This document shows, piece by piece, positions 1-8,034 of a stretch of 56,559 nucleotides of DNA (position 1 is the first letter of the stretch; each line of letters opens with the position of its first letter). A program made the translations under genes and the position numbers. Where the stretch lies: assembly GCA_014236755.1 (NCBI GenBank), contig JACCKY010000018.1:1-56559 (forward strand), written 5' to 3'. Below the pieces are notes generated by a model, which was not told the DNA's origin, did not search any database, and saw only the letters and a list, made by a program, of their open reading frames with translations. The DNA comes from Candidatus Petromonas tenebris. Lineage in GTDB: Bacteria > Bacillota > Clostridia > Peptostreptococcales > Caminicellaceae.

Positions 1-110
1 CTAGCTGTTAGTTTACCCTTTGCATGCTGTTTTTCGATCCTCTTTGCTCCGCCACCTTCCATCACTTTTTGACGGCGCTGACGTAGTTCTTCTAATTTTG
101 GGTTAGCCAT
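1..110 (-). CDS. mmdA: Methylmalonyl-CoA decarboxylase / propionyl-CoA carboxylase carboxyltransferase subunit, N-terminal part
   Basis: Only the first 36 codons are in the window; the gene runs off the left edge. The ATG at 108-110 follows a strong AGGAGG site. The readable protein begins MANPKLEELRQRR and continues with GGGAKRIEKQHAKGKLTA, a typical N-terminus of the biotin-dependent acyl-CoA carboxyltransferase alpha subunit. In the family this subunit moves a carboxyl group between methylmalonyl-CoA and biotin. It sits 73 bp downstream of the epimerase gene on the same strand, which favours methylmalonyl-CoA decarboxylase over acetyl-CoA carboxylase. The exact substrate cannot be told from this fragment. 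Confidence 0.8.
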   Translation of the reverse strand, partial: MANPKLEELRQRRQKVMEGGGAKRIEKQHAKGKLTA

Positions 111-183
111 ATCCTATAATACCTCCTACCACTTATATTAAGCTGTACTTATGTTTAAGCCGCCAACGGGGCCAGCTTTTACT

Positions 184-591
184 TTATTCTTCTCTCTCGC
201 TTAGTTCTACTAACACTCCATGAGAACTCTTTGGATGCATAAACGCTATCTTTGCCCCGCCAGCACCATATCTAGGTTTTTCATCGATCATCCTAAATCC
301 TTTTTCTTTCATATGAGCTATTGCTTCTTCAATATTTTCTACTCTAAATGCAACGTGCTGTATACCTTCGCCCTTCTTTTCTATGAAGCGAGCAATAGGT
401 CCGTCTGGTGCAGTAGATTCTAACAGTTCAACTTCAGTATCTCCAACCGGTAAGAAGGCAACCTTAACTTTCTGCTCTTCAACAGTCTCAGTTCCATGAA
501 GCTCAAGTCCTAAAGCTTCTGTATAAAACTTTAATGTTTCATCTAAATTTTTAACAGCTATACCTATATGATCTACCTTTAAAACTTTCAT
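184..591 (-). CDS. mce: Methylmalonyl-CoA epimerase
   Basis: This 135-residue protein belongs to the vicinal-oxygen-chelate (glyoxalase-like) fold. It opens with [18 protein letters not shown], carries the metal-binding His near residue 8, a second candidate in GIQHVAFRV near residue 79, and ends with [11 protein letters not shown], where a Glu normally completes the metal site. In the family it interconverts the (2R) and (2S) forms of methylmalonyl-CoA, linking the B12 mutase to the decarboxylase. AAGGAGG precedes the ATG. It lies in the mutase-meaB-epimerase-mmdA gene order, so the assignment over other VOC proteins is well supported. Confidence 0.93.
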   Translation of the reverse strand: MKVLKVDHIGIAVKNLDETLKFYTEALGLELHGTETVEEQKVKVAFLPVGDTEVELLESTAPDGPIARFIEKKGEGIQHVAFRVENIEEAIAHMKEKGFRMIDEKPRYGAGGAKIAFMHPKSSHGVLVELSEREE

Positions 592-676
592 TAATAGTCC
601 TCCTTCATTCTAAATTAATATATAATAAACTTTCATCGGTCAACTGCATATGTCACTTGCCTCAAGTTTTATTATC

Positions 677-1612
677 TTAATCCATTTTTACTTTTTTGAA
701 AACATTTTCGCTTGCTGTATAGGGGTCAGTATTTCTCATAGCTACATCCTTTGATAAGGTATCAATCATGTCTTCCTTGTTGGATTTATCTAATAAAACA
801 CTCATCATTTTTTGCTGAACAAGGTCAATAATTTCAAACTTACTATTTTTTATTCTTCTAGCTTCAAATTCTCCTGTTTCTCTTAAATATTTCTTATGTT
901 CTTCAATATGCTGTAGAAGCTCTTCAATGCCTTTATTTTCTATGGCTACCACCAACTCAACAGGCGGACGCCAATCGGCCTTATTAAAGTCCAACATCAT
1001 ATCGATTTCTCTTGCCGTTCTCTTTGCCCCGTCTCTATCTGCCTTATTTACGGCAAATACATCGCCTATCTCCATTATTCCAGCCTTGATAGCCTGAATA
1101 TCATCTCCTAGGCCCGGAACCATCACCATAACCGTAGTATCACAGGTCTTGACTATATCTACTTCAGACTGCCCTACACCAACGGTTTCAATAAAGATGT
1201 AATCCATGCCATAGATGTCAAGTACCTTTATGGCCCCTTGAGTTGCCTCAGATAGCCCGCCAAGATGCCCCCTGGTTCCCATACTTCTTATAAATACTTC
1301 GGGGTCTGTATTTAGGTCGGACATCCTCACTCTGTCACCAAGAATTGATCCTCCAGTGAAGGGACTTGTAGGGTCAACTGCAATGATTCCAATTTTTTTT
1401 CCTTTATTTCTTAAGGCTTTAGCTAATTTATCAGTTAAAGTACTCTTTCCTGCTCCCGGTGGTCCAGTAATACCTATTACATAGGCATTACCAGATTTGG
1501 GATATAATTTTTTTAATACTTCAAATGCTTTTGGGTCTTTGTTTTCAACCATCGAAATAAGTCTTGCAGCTGCTCTTTTGTCGCCATTTAAAAGCCTTTC
1601 AGAAAGATTCAT
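677..1612 (-). CDS. meaB: MeaB/ArgK-type GTPase, chaperone of methylmalonyl-CoA mutase
   Basis: The 311-residue protein has a P-loop at about residues 48-56 (GITGPPGAGKSTL), the switch-region signature DPTSPFTGGSILGDRVRM, the DIVKTCDTT segment and an NKAD guanine-specificity motif near residue 190. G3E-family GTPases of this type load and protect adenosylcobalamin in methylmalonyl-CoA mutase. Its place directly after the B12-binding mutase subunit and before the epimerase is the classical context. A GGTGGTG ribosome site precedes the ATG. Length matches the family. The older name ArgK (arginine kinase) does not describe its function. Confidence 0.95.
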   Translation of the reverse strand: MNLSERLLNGDKRAAARLISMVENKDPKAFEVLKKLYPKSGNAYVIGITGPPGAGKSTLTDKLAKALRNKGKKIGIIAVDPTSPFTGGSILGDRVRMSDLNTDPEVFIRSMGTRGHLGGLSEATQGAIKVLDIYGMDYIFIETVGVGQSEVDIVKTCDTTVMVMVPGLGDDIQAIKAGIMEIGDVFAVNKADRDGAKRTAREIDMMLDFNKADWRPPVELVVAIENKGIEELLQHIEEHKKYLRETGEFEARRIKNSKFEIIDLVQQKMMSVLLDKSNKEDMIDTLSKDVAMRNTDPYTASENVFKKVKMD

Positions 1613-1694
1613 TTATGCTAACACCACCCATTAAATCACAAGACAAAGCTGCTAAAAGGAACCCTACTCTTTTAGTCAGCCTTACTTTGCTTAG

Positions 1695-2093
1695 TTATTT
1701 TCTTTTTACATTATTTTTTATATAATCTATAGTTACTGTGGTAGGTGTTCCTGGCGTAAATACTTCAGCTATTCCACTCTCCTTAAGGAATGGAATGTCA
1801 TCTTCAGGTATAACTCCTCCACCTATTACTAATATGTCATCAGCTCCTTCTCCCTTCAAAAGATCTACTACCTTAGGAAGAAGTGTGTTGTGTGCCCCTG
1901 ATAAAATACTCAACGCAACTACATCAACGTCCTCTTGGATTGCAGCATTTACTATCTGCTGAGGAGTCTGTCTAAGTCCTGTGTATATAACTTCCATTCC
2001 TGCGTCTCTTAATGCTCTTGCTATTACTTTAGCACCTCTATCATGTCCGTCCAAACCCGGTTTAGCAACTAAAACTCTAATAGGTCTATCCAT
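1695..2093 (-). CDS. mcmA2: Methylmalonyl-CoA mutase, small B12-binding subunit
   Basis: I place the start at the internal ATG (2091-2093), because AAGGAGG lies just upstream of it and the protein then begins [20 protein letters not shown]; the longer reading frame would translate the ribosome-binding site. The 132-residue product is a stand-alone cobalamin-binding domain. It shows DGHDRGAK, the DxHxxG motif whose His ligates cobalt, then [12 protein letters not shown] and GGGVIPEDD, which line the B12 tail pocket. The large subunit is encoded 58 bp upstream, so the enzyme is the split, two-polypeptide form rather than a fused chain. Confidence 0.95.
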   Translation of the reverse strand: MDRPIRVLVAKPGLDGHDRGAKVIARALRDAGMEVIYTGLRQTPQQIVNAAIQEDVDVVALSILSGAHNTLLPKVVDLLKGEGADDILVIGGGVIPEDDIPFLKESGIAEVFTPGTPTTVTIDYIKNNVKRK

Positions 2094-2151
2094 GCTTTTT
2101 TCCTCCTTCATTTTATAAGTCATTGTCATTAACTACTGGCTATAAGCCATT

Positions 2152-3828
2152 TTATAAATTAACTGACTGCTGGTACTCTCCGAACACTTCTCTCATAACT
2201 CCGCATACTTCTCCAAGAGTTGCATATGCTTTAACTGCATCAATTATATAAGGCATTACATTATCATCGCCTTCACATGCCTTTCTTAATGCTTCAAGCT
2301 TTTCTTTAACCGCATCGTTATCTCTTTCAGCTCTAAGTTTGGCAAGCTTTTCTTTTTGAAGCTCTCCAACTGCCGGATCAACCTTAAGTAGTTCTTTGGG
2401 CGGTTCTTCATCAATTTGGAATTTATTCATACCAACAACTATTCTCTTGCCGGTTTCTACATCTTTTTGATAATCATAAGCAGCATCCATAATTTCCTGC
2501 TGGATGTATCCAACATCTATAGCCCTTGGAGCTCCACCTAATTCATCTATCTTCTTGATATATTCCATAGCCTTTTCTTCAATTTCTTTAGTCTTAGCTT
2601 CAATATAGTAAGAACCTGCAAGCGGATCAACTGTATTTGTTACGCCACTTTCATAGGCAACGATTTGCTGAGTTCTTAAGGCTATTCTTACTGAATCCTC
2701 AGTTGGAAGGGCCAATGCTTCGTCTCTAGAGTTGGTATGAAGTGACTGTGTACCGCCAAGCACTGCGGCAAGCGTCTGGATAGCAACACGAACTATGTTG
2801 TTGTCAGGCTGCTGTGCAGTAAGTGTAGATCCACCTGTTTGTGTATGGAACTTAAGTCTCATTGACTTAGGATCCTTTGCACCGAATCTCTCTTTCATTA
2901 TTCTAGCCCATAGTCTTCTAGCAGCTCTAAACTTGGCAACCTCTTCTAACAGGTCATTATGAGCATTAAAGAAGAAAGAAAGTCTTGGAGCAAACTTATC
3001 AACGTCAAGTCCTGCCTTGATAGCCGCTTCAACATATGCGATACCATCAGCAATTGTAAATCCTACTTCCTGAGCAGCAGTTGAACCGGCTTCTCTTATG
3101 TGATAACCTGAAATACTGATTGTATTCCACTTAGGTACATTTTCTGAGCAATATTCAAATATATTAGTTATAAGTCTCATTGAGGGCTCTGTTGGGAATA
3201 TATAAGTTCCTCGAGCAATATATTCTTTTAATATGTCATTTTGAATAGTTCCTCTTAACTTATCTTGGCTTACTCCCTGCTTTTCTGCAACAGCTATGTA
3301 CATAGCTAACAGCACTGAAGCAGGTGCATTTATAGTCATTGAAGTACTTACTTTATCAAGTGGTATTCCATCAAATAAAATTTCCATATCAGCTAATGAG
3401 TCAATAGCAACCCCAACTTTGCCAACTTCACCTTCTGCAAGGGCATGGTCTGAGTCATAACCTATCTGTGTTGGCAGGTCAAATGCAACTGATAGTCCTG
3501 TTTGACCCTGCTCTAAAAGATACTTATATCTTTTGTTTGATTCTTCTGCTGTAGCAAACCCTGCATACATTCTCATGGTCCAGAATCTGCCTCTATACAT
3601 TGTAGATTGAGCACCACGAGTATAAGGATATTGTCCTGGGAAACCTAAATCCCTGTTGTAGTCAAGGTCTTCTATATCTAGGGGAGTATAAAGTCTTTTA
3701 ACTTCATCTCCTGACCCTGTATAGAATTTTTCTTGTCTTTCAGGTCTCTTTTCCAACGATTTTTGGGTCTTTTCATCGAATGTCTCTAGCTTTTCTTTTA
3801 CCTCAGCTAATTTTTCCTTATCAAACAT
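2152..3828 (-). CDS. mcmA1: Methylmalonyl-CoA mutase, large catalytic subunit
   Basis: The 558-residue protein is the TIM-barrel, substrate-binding part of adenosylcobalamin-dependent methylmalonyl-CoA mutase, which interconverts succinyl-CoA and (R)-methylmalonyl-CoA. Diagnostic segments are [17 protein letters not shown] and [17 protein letters not shown] (residues about 80-120), [45 protein letters not shown] and [12 protein letters not shown]. It lacks the C-terminal B12 domain, which is encoded by the next gene. A perfect AAAGGAGG lies before the ATG. The length fits the split-enzyme large subunit. Confidence 0.96.
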   Translation of the reverse strand: MFDKEKLAEVKEKLETFDEKTQKSLEKRPERQEKFYTGSGDEVKRLYTPLDIEDLDYNRDLGFPGQYPYTRGAQSTMYRGRFWTMRMYAGFATAEESNKRYKYLLEQGQTGLSVAFDLPTQIGYDSDHALAEGEVGKVGVAIDSLADMEILFDGIPLDKVSTSMTINAPASVLLAMYIAVAEKQGVSQDKLRGTIQNDILKEYIARGTYIFPTEPSMRLITNIFEYCSENVPKWNTISISGYHIREAGSTAAQEVGFTIADGIAYVEAAIKAGLDVDKFAPRLSFFFNAHNDLLEEVAKFRAARRLWARIMKERFGAKDPKSMRLKFHTQTGGSTLTAQQPDNNIVRVAIQTLAAVLGGTQSLHTNSRDEALALPTEDSVRIALRTQQIVAYESGVTNTVDPLAGSYYIEAKTKEIEEKAMEYIKKIDELGGAPRAIDVGYIQQEIMDAAYDYQKDVETGKRIVVGMNKFQIDEEPPKELLKVDPAVGELQKEKLAKLRAERDNDAVKEKLEALRKACEGDDNVMPYIIDAVKAYATLGEVCGVMREVFGEYQQSVNL

Positions 3829-3865
3829 CCTTTTTTCCTCCTTTTAGGCAGTTTATAATTTTAAT

Positions 3866-4002
3866 CAAGGCGCAATATCACATAACATTGTCTATCCTCT
3901 ATTAGAATAACATAAGTATAAATGGTTTTTAACATTTTACCCGACTTTTTTGGAGGGTATTACCGTATACTTTTTGTTGAGTGTATATGATATTGCCCCT
4001 TG
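3866..4002. repeat. Long imperfect inverted repeat with two internal hairpins
   Basis: The spacer between the CoA-transferase and mutase genes is almost filled by an inverted repeat. The left arm at 3866-3884 and the right arm at 3984-4002 match at 17 of 19 positions (CAAGGCGCAATATCA against CAAGGGGCAATATCA in reverse complement). Inside are two short hairpins, AAATG/CATTT near 3926-3940 and ACCC/GGGT near 3940-3960. There is no T-run, so it is not a plain terminator. Function unknown. Confidence 0.6.
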
Positions 4003-4008
4003 TATTCT

Positions 4009-5508
4009 TTACTTAATTTTCATTGATCCTGTATCTAAGAATCTTTGATGCCATGATAGTGCCTCACCGATTATATGAGGCTGATGCTTAAACTTACCCT
4101 TTTCTGCTCTTTCCAGATAGTCATAAAGCATATCCTTGTAATCAGGATGAGCACAATTTTCTATTATAAGTTTTGCTCTTTCTCTCGGTGAAGTCCCTCT
4201 AAGATCAGCTAACCCTTGCTCAGTTACTATAACTTCAATATCATGCTCTGTATGGTCTACGTGGGAAACCTTTGGCACTATTGAGGAAATATCTCCATTT
4301 TTGGCAGTTGAAACAGTTGTGAATATTGACAAATATCCATTCCTTGTGAAATCTCCTGAGCCACCTAAACCATTCATCATTCTAGACCCCATTATATTTG
4401 TTGAATTTACATGACCATATATATCTACTTCTATAGCTGTATTCATCGCTATAACACCAAGTCTTCTTGCCACTTCAGGATTATTACTGATTTCCATAGG
4501 CCTTAATATACAGTGCTTTGCATAATGACCCATGTTGGCATGCAATCTCTTTAATCCCTCCTCAGATGGGGTAAAGGATGTACCTGAAGCTACAGTTACT
4601 TTACCTGCATCTATGAGGTCAAACATTGAATCCTGTATAACTTCTGTATAACAAGTCATATTTTCAAACTTAGAATCAACCAATCCACCAAGTACTGCAT
4701 TTGCAACTGAACCTACTCCCGACTGAAGTGGTAATAGATTTTCAGGTAGTCTTCCCATTTTTACCTCATGCTCGAAAAAGTCTATTATATATCCTGATAT
4801 CTTTCTAGAATTTTCATCGATTGGTCCTAAAGGTCTTACTTTGTCAGTAATATCCGTAACAACTATAGCCGCAATCTTTTCAGGATCACATGGGATATAG
4901 GGAGTACCAATTCTATCTCCCGGATGAGTTATAGGAATAGGTTTTCTATGTGGAGGTTTTTCTGTCATGTAAATATCATGTACACCCTCTAGTTCCATAG
5001 GTTGACTAGTGTTTATTTCTACTATAACCTTATCTGCATTTTTTATGGCTTGGGGCATAACTCCAACTGAAGTAGTAGGAATAATTCCACCATCTTCTGT
5101 GATAGCTAAAGCTTCAACTAATGCTATATCTATATTTCCAAAAAATCCGTAATCTATAAACTGTGGCACATGGCTCAGATGCATATCCTGATACATGATA
5201 CTTCCGTCATTTATTCCATTTCTTGAGTATTTGTTTGTTTGATATGGGTATCTTCGAACCATAACTCCTGATCTTGACAACGCTCCATCCAACTCATCAC
5301 CCACAGAAGCTCCTGTAATAACTGTAATCTCTACCTTGTCGCCTTCTTCCGCCCTCTTAGCTAAGGCTAAAGGTACTGCCTTTGGATAACCTGAAGGTGT
5401 AAATCCGCTTGTAGCTACTGTCATACCGTCCTTTATGAACATGGACGCATCTTCAGCAGACATTATTTTGTTTTTAAGATCTTCTTTTCTTATTCTATTT
5501 TCCAGCAT
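4009..5508 (-). CDS. cat1: Succinyl-CoA:acetate CoA-transferase / acetyl-CoA hydrolase family
   Basis: The start is set at the ATG at 5506-5508, which has GGAGGAGG eight bases upstream; the longer frame starts at TTG inside that site. The 499-residue protein matches the Ach1/Cat1 branch of class I CoA-transferases, with two related halves, an early ATSGFTPSGYPKAVPLALA segment, a GVGSVANAVL region and a late VVSHVDHTEHDIEVIVTEQGLADLRG segment typical of the family. These enzymes move CoA between succinate, acetate or propionate. Encoded just upstream of the mutase genes, it most likely activates succinate to succinyl-CoA at the expense of a short acyl-CoA. The precise acyl donor is inferred from context. 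Confidence 0.85.
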   Translation of the reverse strand: MLENRIRKEDLKNKIMSAEDASMFIKDGMTVATSGFTPSGYPKAVPLALAKRAEEGDKVEITVITGASVGDELDGALSRSGVMVRRYPYQTNKYSRNGINDGSIMYQDMHLSHVPQFIDYGFFGNIDIALVEALAITEDGGIIPTTSVGVMPQAIKNADKVIVEINTSQPMELEGVHDIYMTEKPPHRKPIPITHPGDRIGTPYIPCDPEKIAAIVVTDITDKVRPLGPIDENSRKISGYIIDFFEHEVKMGRLPENLLPLQSGVGSVANAVLGGLVDSKFENMTCYTEVIQDSMFDLIDAGKVTVASGTSFTPSEEGLKRLHANMGHYAKHCILRPMEISNNPEVARRLGVIAMNTAIEVDIYGHVNSTNIMGSRMMNGLGGSGDFTRNGYLSIFTTVSTAKNGDISSIVPKVSHVDHTEHDIEVIVTEQGLADLRGTSPRERAKLIIENCAHPDYKDMLYDYLERAEKGKFKHQPHIIGEALSWHQRFLDTGSMKIK

Positions 5509-5569
5509 CTCATATTCCTCCTCCAAATTTTTTCTTTATTTATGACTCTTATGTAATTTCTCATATTAA

Positions 5570-5625
5570 CAAAAAAAGTTAGATTAACCGACTTTTATTA
5601 AATAAAAGAACCAGCTATCTAACTT
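5570..5625 (-). terminator. Terminator between DUF3870 gene and CoA-transferase gene
   Basis: AAGTTAGAT at 5576-5584 pairs with ATCTAACTT at 5617-5625, with a smaller CTTTTATT/AATAAAAG hairpin inside. On the minus strand the stem is followed by a run of T at 5570-5575. A second hairpin (GAACAAAA/TTTTTGTTC, 5643-5663) lies just before it. Together they should insulate the CoA-transferase block from the upstream gene. Confidence 0.6.
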
Positions 5626-5719
5626 CTACTCATTTATTAATAGAACAAAAGGGCTTTTTGTTCCCATAAATAATCGAGTTAAATATCTGCATTATTTTAT
5701 TGTTCAGAACGCTCTGGAT

Positions 5720-6058
5720 TTAATGATTGTTATCTACATTGGGATCGTTTTCTATTATTTGCTTATATTTCTCATGACAAGTTTTCATTGCAGAGATCAA
5801 GGCTTTCTTTGCAGAGCCGTAGTACTTATACTTAAAAGCATTTTGGATTTCATCATAATCCATTATATTTTTTCCTACAACAAGTTCTTTTATAAACTCC
5901 TTTGCCACTCTGGTTACCAGTGAACAGTCAACATCTAAAATTATACCTGAGTGTTTATCAACTATAAGCCCCACAACAATAACCTTGTAAAGTTCTGTAG
6001 CAGTTATTCCTTGAGGAAGTTTTGCATATCCAGTAATAAAAATTTCATATGGCTCCAC
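5720..6058 (-). CDS. DUF3870 family protein
   Basis: The likely start is GTG at 6056-6058, because AGAAAGGTG precedes it and the product then begins (V)EPYEIFITGYAKLPQG; the longer TTG-started frame has no site. The roughly 112-residue protein matches my recollection of the DUF3870 family: an FITGYAKLPQG start, then VVVGLIVDKHSGIILDVDCSLVT and KYYGSAKKALISAMK. No catalytic function is known to me. It follows the AspT/YidE-type transporter gene on the same strand with a 140-bp spacer carrying a stem-loop. A role tied to that transporter or to carboxylic-acid metabolism is only a guess from position. Confidence 0.7.
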   Translation of the reverse strand: MEPYEIFITGYAKLPQGITATELYKVIVVGLIVDKHSGIILDVDCSLVTRVAKEFIKELVVGKNIMDYDEIQNAFKYKYYGSAKKALISAMKTCHEKYKQIIENDPNVDNNH

Positions 6059-6109
6059 ACAAATCACCTTTCTAGGATGCAAAGTTTAATATAATCAATA
6101 ATTCTAAGG

Positions 6110-6143
6110 GGAAACCCATAGATAAGATCTTCTATGGATTTCC
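6110..6143 (-). other. Stem-loop between transporter and DUF3870 genes
   Basis: GGAAA plus CCATAGA (6110-6122) pairs with TCTATGG plus TTTCC (6131-6143), giving about 12 base pairs with one offset. No T-run follows on the minus strand, so it is more likely an mRNA-processing or partial terminator structure than a full terminator. Confidence 0.45.
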
Positions 6144-6221
6144 ACTTTTGTTTATTTTAACATTTTTTTAACATAATGTGAAGTATATGAAACTATTTTT
6201 TATTTACATTATTGTATAAAT

Positions 6222-7592
6222 CTACATTGGCATCTTGTGTAATATTATGGTAAATATAACCATACCTAACAGAGCAAAGGGATAAGTTGCACCGTATCCT
6301 GCTGCTGGGTCATCACTCTCTAGTGCATCAACAGCTGCACCCAATCCTGGTGTAGAGGTCATACCACCACATATAGCTCCTGCTAGCATAACCCAGTTTA
6401 TCTTGAATACGTATCTTCCTATAAAGAATCCTATAAGCATTGCAACTACACCAACTACTAATGAAACTAGAGCCAAATATGCACCTGAACCAAACAGAGC
6501 ATCAAAAACCTTGAACCCGTATCTTAGTCCAACTATTGCCAGGAAGAAAGCAAGGGATAGCTGTCTTACAACTCCTAATATTTTACTATTCATTCTGAAA
6601 TTTATAAAGCCTATTTTACCTATGTATCCAAGGATAAGAGATCCTACTAAAACACCACCTGTAGAGCCTAAGCTAAAGTACCCTAGTGGTCCTAGAAATA
6701 CCTTTATCTTACCTAGTGAATATCCAAAGAAACATGCAACGGCAAAGCCTATAAGGTCAAAGGAAACCTCTGGAATTTCTCTCGCTCCTGAATCACCTCG
6801 AGCCTCTTCCATTTCTCTTTTAAATCTCTGCTTTTCTTCCTCAACGTCTATGCCAAATATTCTTGGGAAAAAATTAACTACAAGAATAACTATAAGTACA
6901 CCAAATGGGTATCCTATTGCGTGGCCCACACCTATACCAGCCTCTGCATCTTTTACAAATTTTTCTTTTTGTTCTTGTGTTAAAGTTGGTGTATTTTGTG
7001 GTGTTAACTGTCCATCAGGGTCAAGAAGATTTAAAAGTCTTTGCTTTCCTTGGTCACTTAATGTTTCATACTTGTTAACCCACTCAGTGGAATGTCCTCT
7101 TGCTGTTTCAATAGCTGCAGCCAACCCTGGTGAACTTGTAAGAGCTCCAGTATAAACACCAGACACTTCATATGGATTTGAACCTTTACTAAATAGTGTC
7201 ATACCATATGTTGCAGCTGCACCTAAGAAGGTTATTAAAAGCCCTAATATAACAAATTTAGCTCCATACTTTTTCAAAACAACCCCCATATCCTTTGCAG
7301 CTAACAATCCAACAGCCGCTACGAATAGGATGAGGAATAAGTAAAAAAAGTCCTTTGGTATAACTCCAGCTTTGATTAGCTTGGTTGCTGCACCATATCC
7401 TGCGTCGCCTTCACTGAAGCCCTTTGAATATCCTAGTACCCACCATCCTATTAAAAGTCCTGTAAACAAAGTTCCTGATACTCCAAAGTTAAATTTACCA
7501 AATTTGATTTTACCGAACATCATACCTGTAAAAACCGCTATAAACATCAGTATAAAGGGATTTGTAATCCAAGCAACAGCATCAAATTTCAT
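6222..7592 (-). CDS. AspT/YidE/YbjL-type membrane transporter
   Basis: The 456-residue protein has ten or more hydrophobic segments arranged as two related halves. Each half ends in the family signature: TGALTSSPGLAAAIETA near residue 150 and GAICGGMTSTPGLGAAVDAL near residue 410. This TSSPG/TSTPG duplication marks the aspartate:alanine exchanger (AAE) family. A hydrophilic loop of about 80 residues separates the halves. Family members exchange amino acids or dicarboxylates. With malic enzyme and fumarase upstream, a C4-dicarboxylate or aspartate substrate is plausible but not shown. AAAGGAG precedes the ATG. Confidence 0.85.
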   Translation of the reverse strand: MKFDAVAWITNPFILMFIAVFTGMMFGKIKFGKFNFGVSGTLFTGLLIGWWVLGYSKGFSEGDAGYGAATKLIKAGVIPKDFFYLFLILFVAAVGLLAAKDMGVVLKKYGAKFVILGLLITFLGAAATYGMTLFSKGSNPYEVSGVYTGALTSSPGLAAAIETARGHSTEWVNKYETLSDQGKQRLLNLLDPDGQLTPQNTPTLTQEQKEKFVKDAEAGIGVGHAIGYPFGVLIVILVVNFFPRIFGIDVEEEKQRFKREMEEARGDSGAREIPEVSFDLIGFAVACFFGYSLGKIKVFLGPLGYFSLGSTGGVLVGSLILGYIGKIGFINFRMNSKILGVVRQLSLAFFLAIVGLRYGFKVFDALFGSGAYLALVSLVVGVVAMLIGFFIGRYVFKINWVMLAGAICGGMTSTPGLGAAVDALESDDPAAGYGATYPFALLGMVIFTIILHKMPM

Positions 7593-7706
7593 AATTATTC
7601 TCCTTTCTTTTTATAATTATAGTTTTGTAAAAAATATTTTTGTTTCATCACCCCTTTCAATTGACTCTTATTTTGCTTGTTCAACCGTTTTTAAAAAATA
7701 AAAAAT

Positions 7707-7801
7707 GCACGACAAGACACACTTTAAGCACGAAAATCTAACTGTAATTGAAATATGCAAAAGCTCTTCAATTCAGCAAAGCTCAATGTGTCATACCGTG
7801 C
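7707..7801. repeat. Inverted repeat with branched interior
   Basis: GCACG (7707-7711) pairs with CGTGC (7797-7801), then after a four-base loop on each side GACACA pairs with TGTGTC (7716-7721 and 7787-7792). An AATTGAA/TTCAATT hairpin lies inside. It occupies the leader of the AspT-type transporter gene. It does not share the sequence core of the element at 7891-8000. Confidence 0.5.
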
Positions 7802-7890
7802 AACACCTACTAAAATGACAAAGGGGATTTGTCAACATAGATATTAAGGTATAAATGGACAACTCTAAGATTCAATTTATATTACTCTAG

Positions 7891-8000
7891 GGATTTTGAG
7901 GTTTCCTTCTGAGCGATTTTGAAGCATTTGTTGCTACTTCTGTCTTCTTTTATTTAAAGAGGGCAAATCTTCACATGAGCCAGAAGGATTCTCAAAATCC
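7891..8000 (-). repeat. Branched structured element, family copy B (minus orientation)
   Basis: Read on the minus strand, an outer stem of 10 bp (GGATTTTGAG/CTCAAAATCC) is followed by an asymmetric loop, AA on the 5' side and AAC on the 3' side, then an inner stem TCCTTCTG/CAGAAGGA. The interior carries GCTCATGTGAAG on the 5' side and CTTCAAAATCGCTCAGAAGG on the 3' side. The same layout and related core words occur at 9945-10056 and 45218-45335, with different outer stem sequences. It lies between the malic enzyme gene and the transporter gene and would be transcribed in the transporter leader. Confidence 0.7.
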
Positions 8001-8034
8001 TAATAAATTAAACCTTCTACTTTGTTATCTATAT

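Noticed and set aside
3829-4008. Spacer before the B12-dependent mutase considered as a cobalamin riboswitch
   Set aside because: It is only 180 bp, lacks the B12 box, and is explained by the inverted repeat at 3866-4002.
6403-7155. Plus-strand open frame of 250 codons
   Set aside because: It is the complement of the AspT/YidE-type transporter gene, has no ribosome site and has a proline-rich, low-complexity translation typical of a shadow frame.
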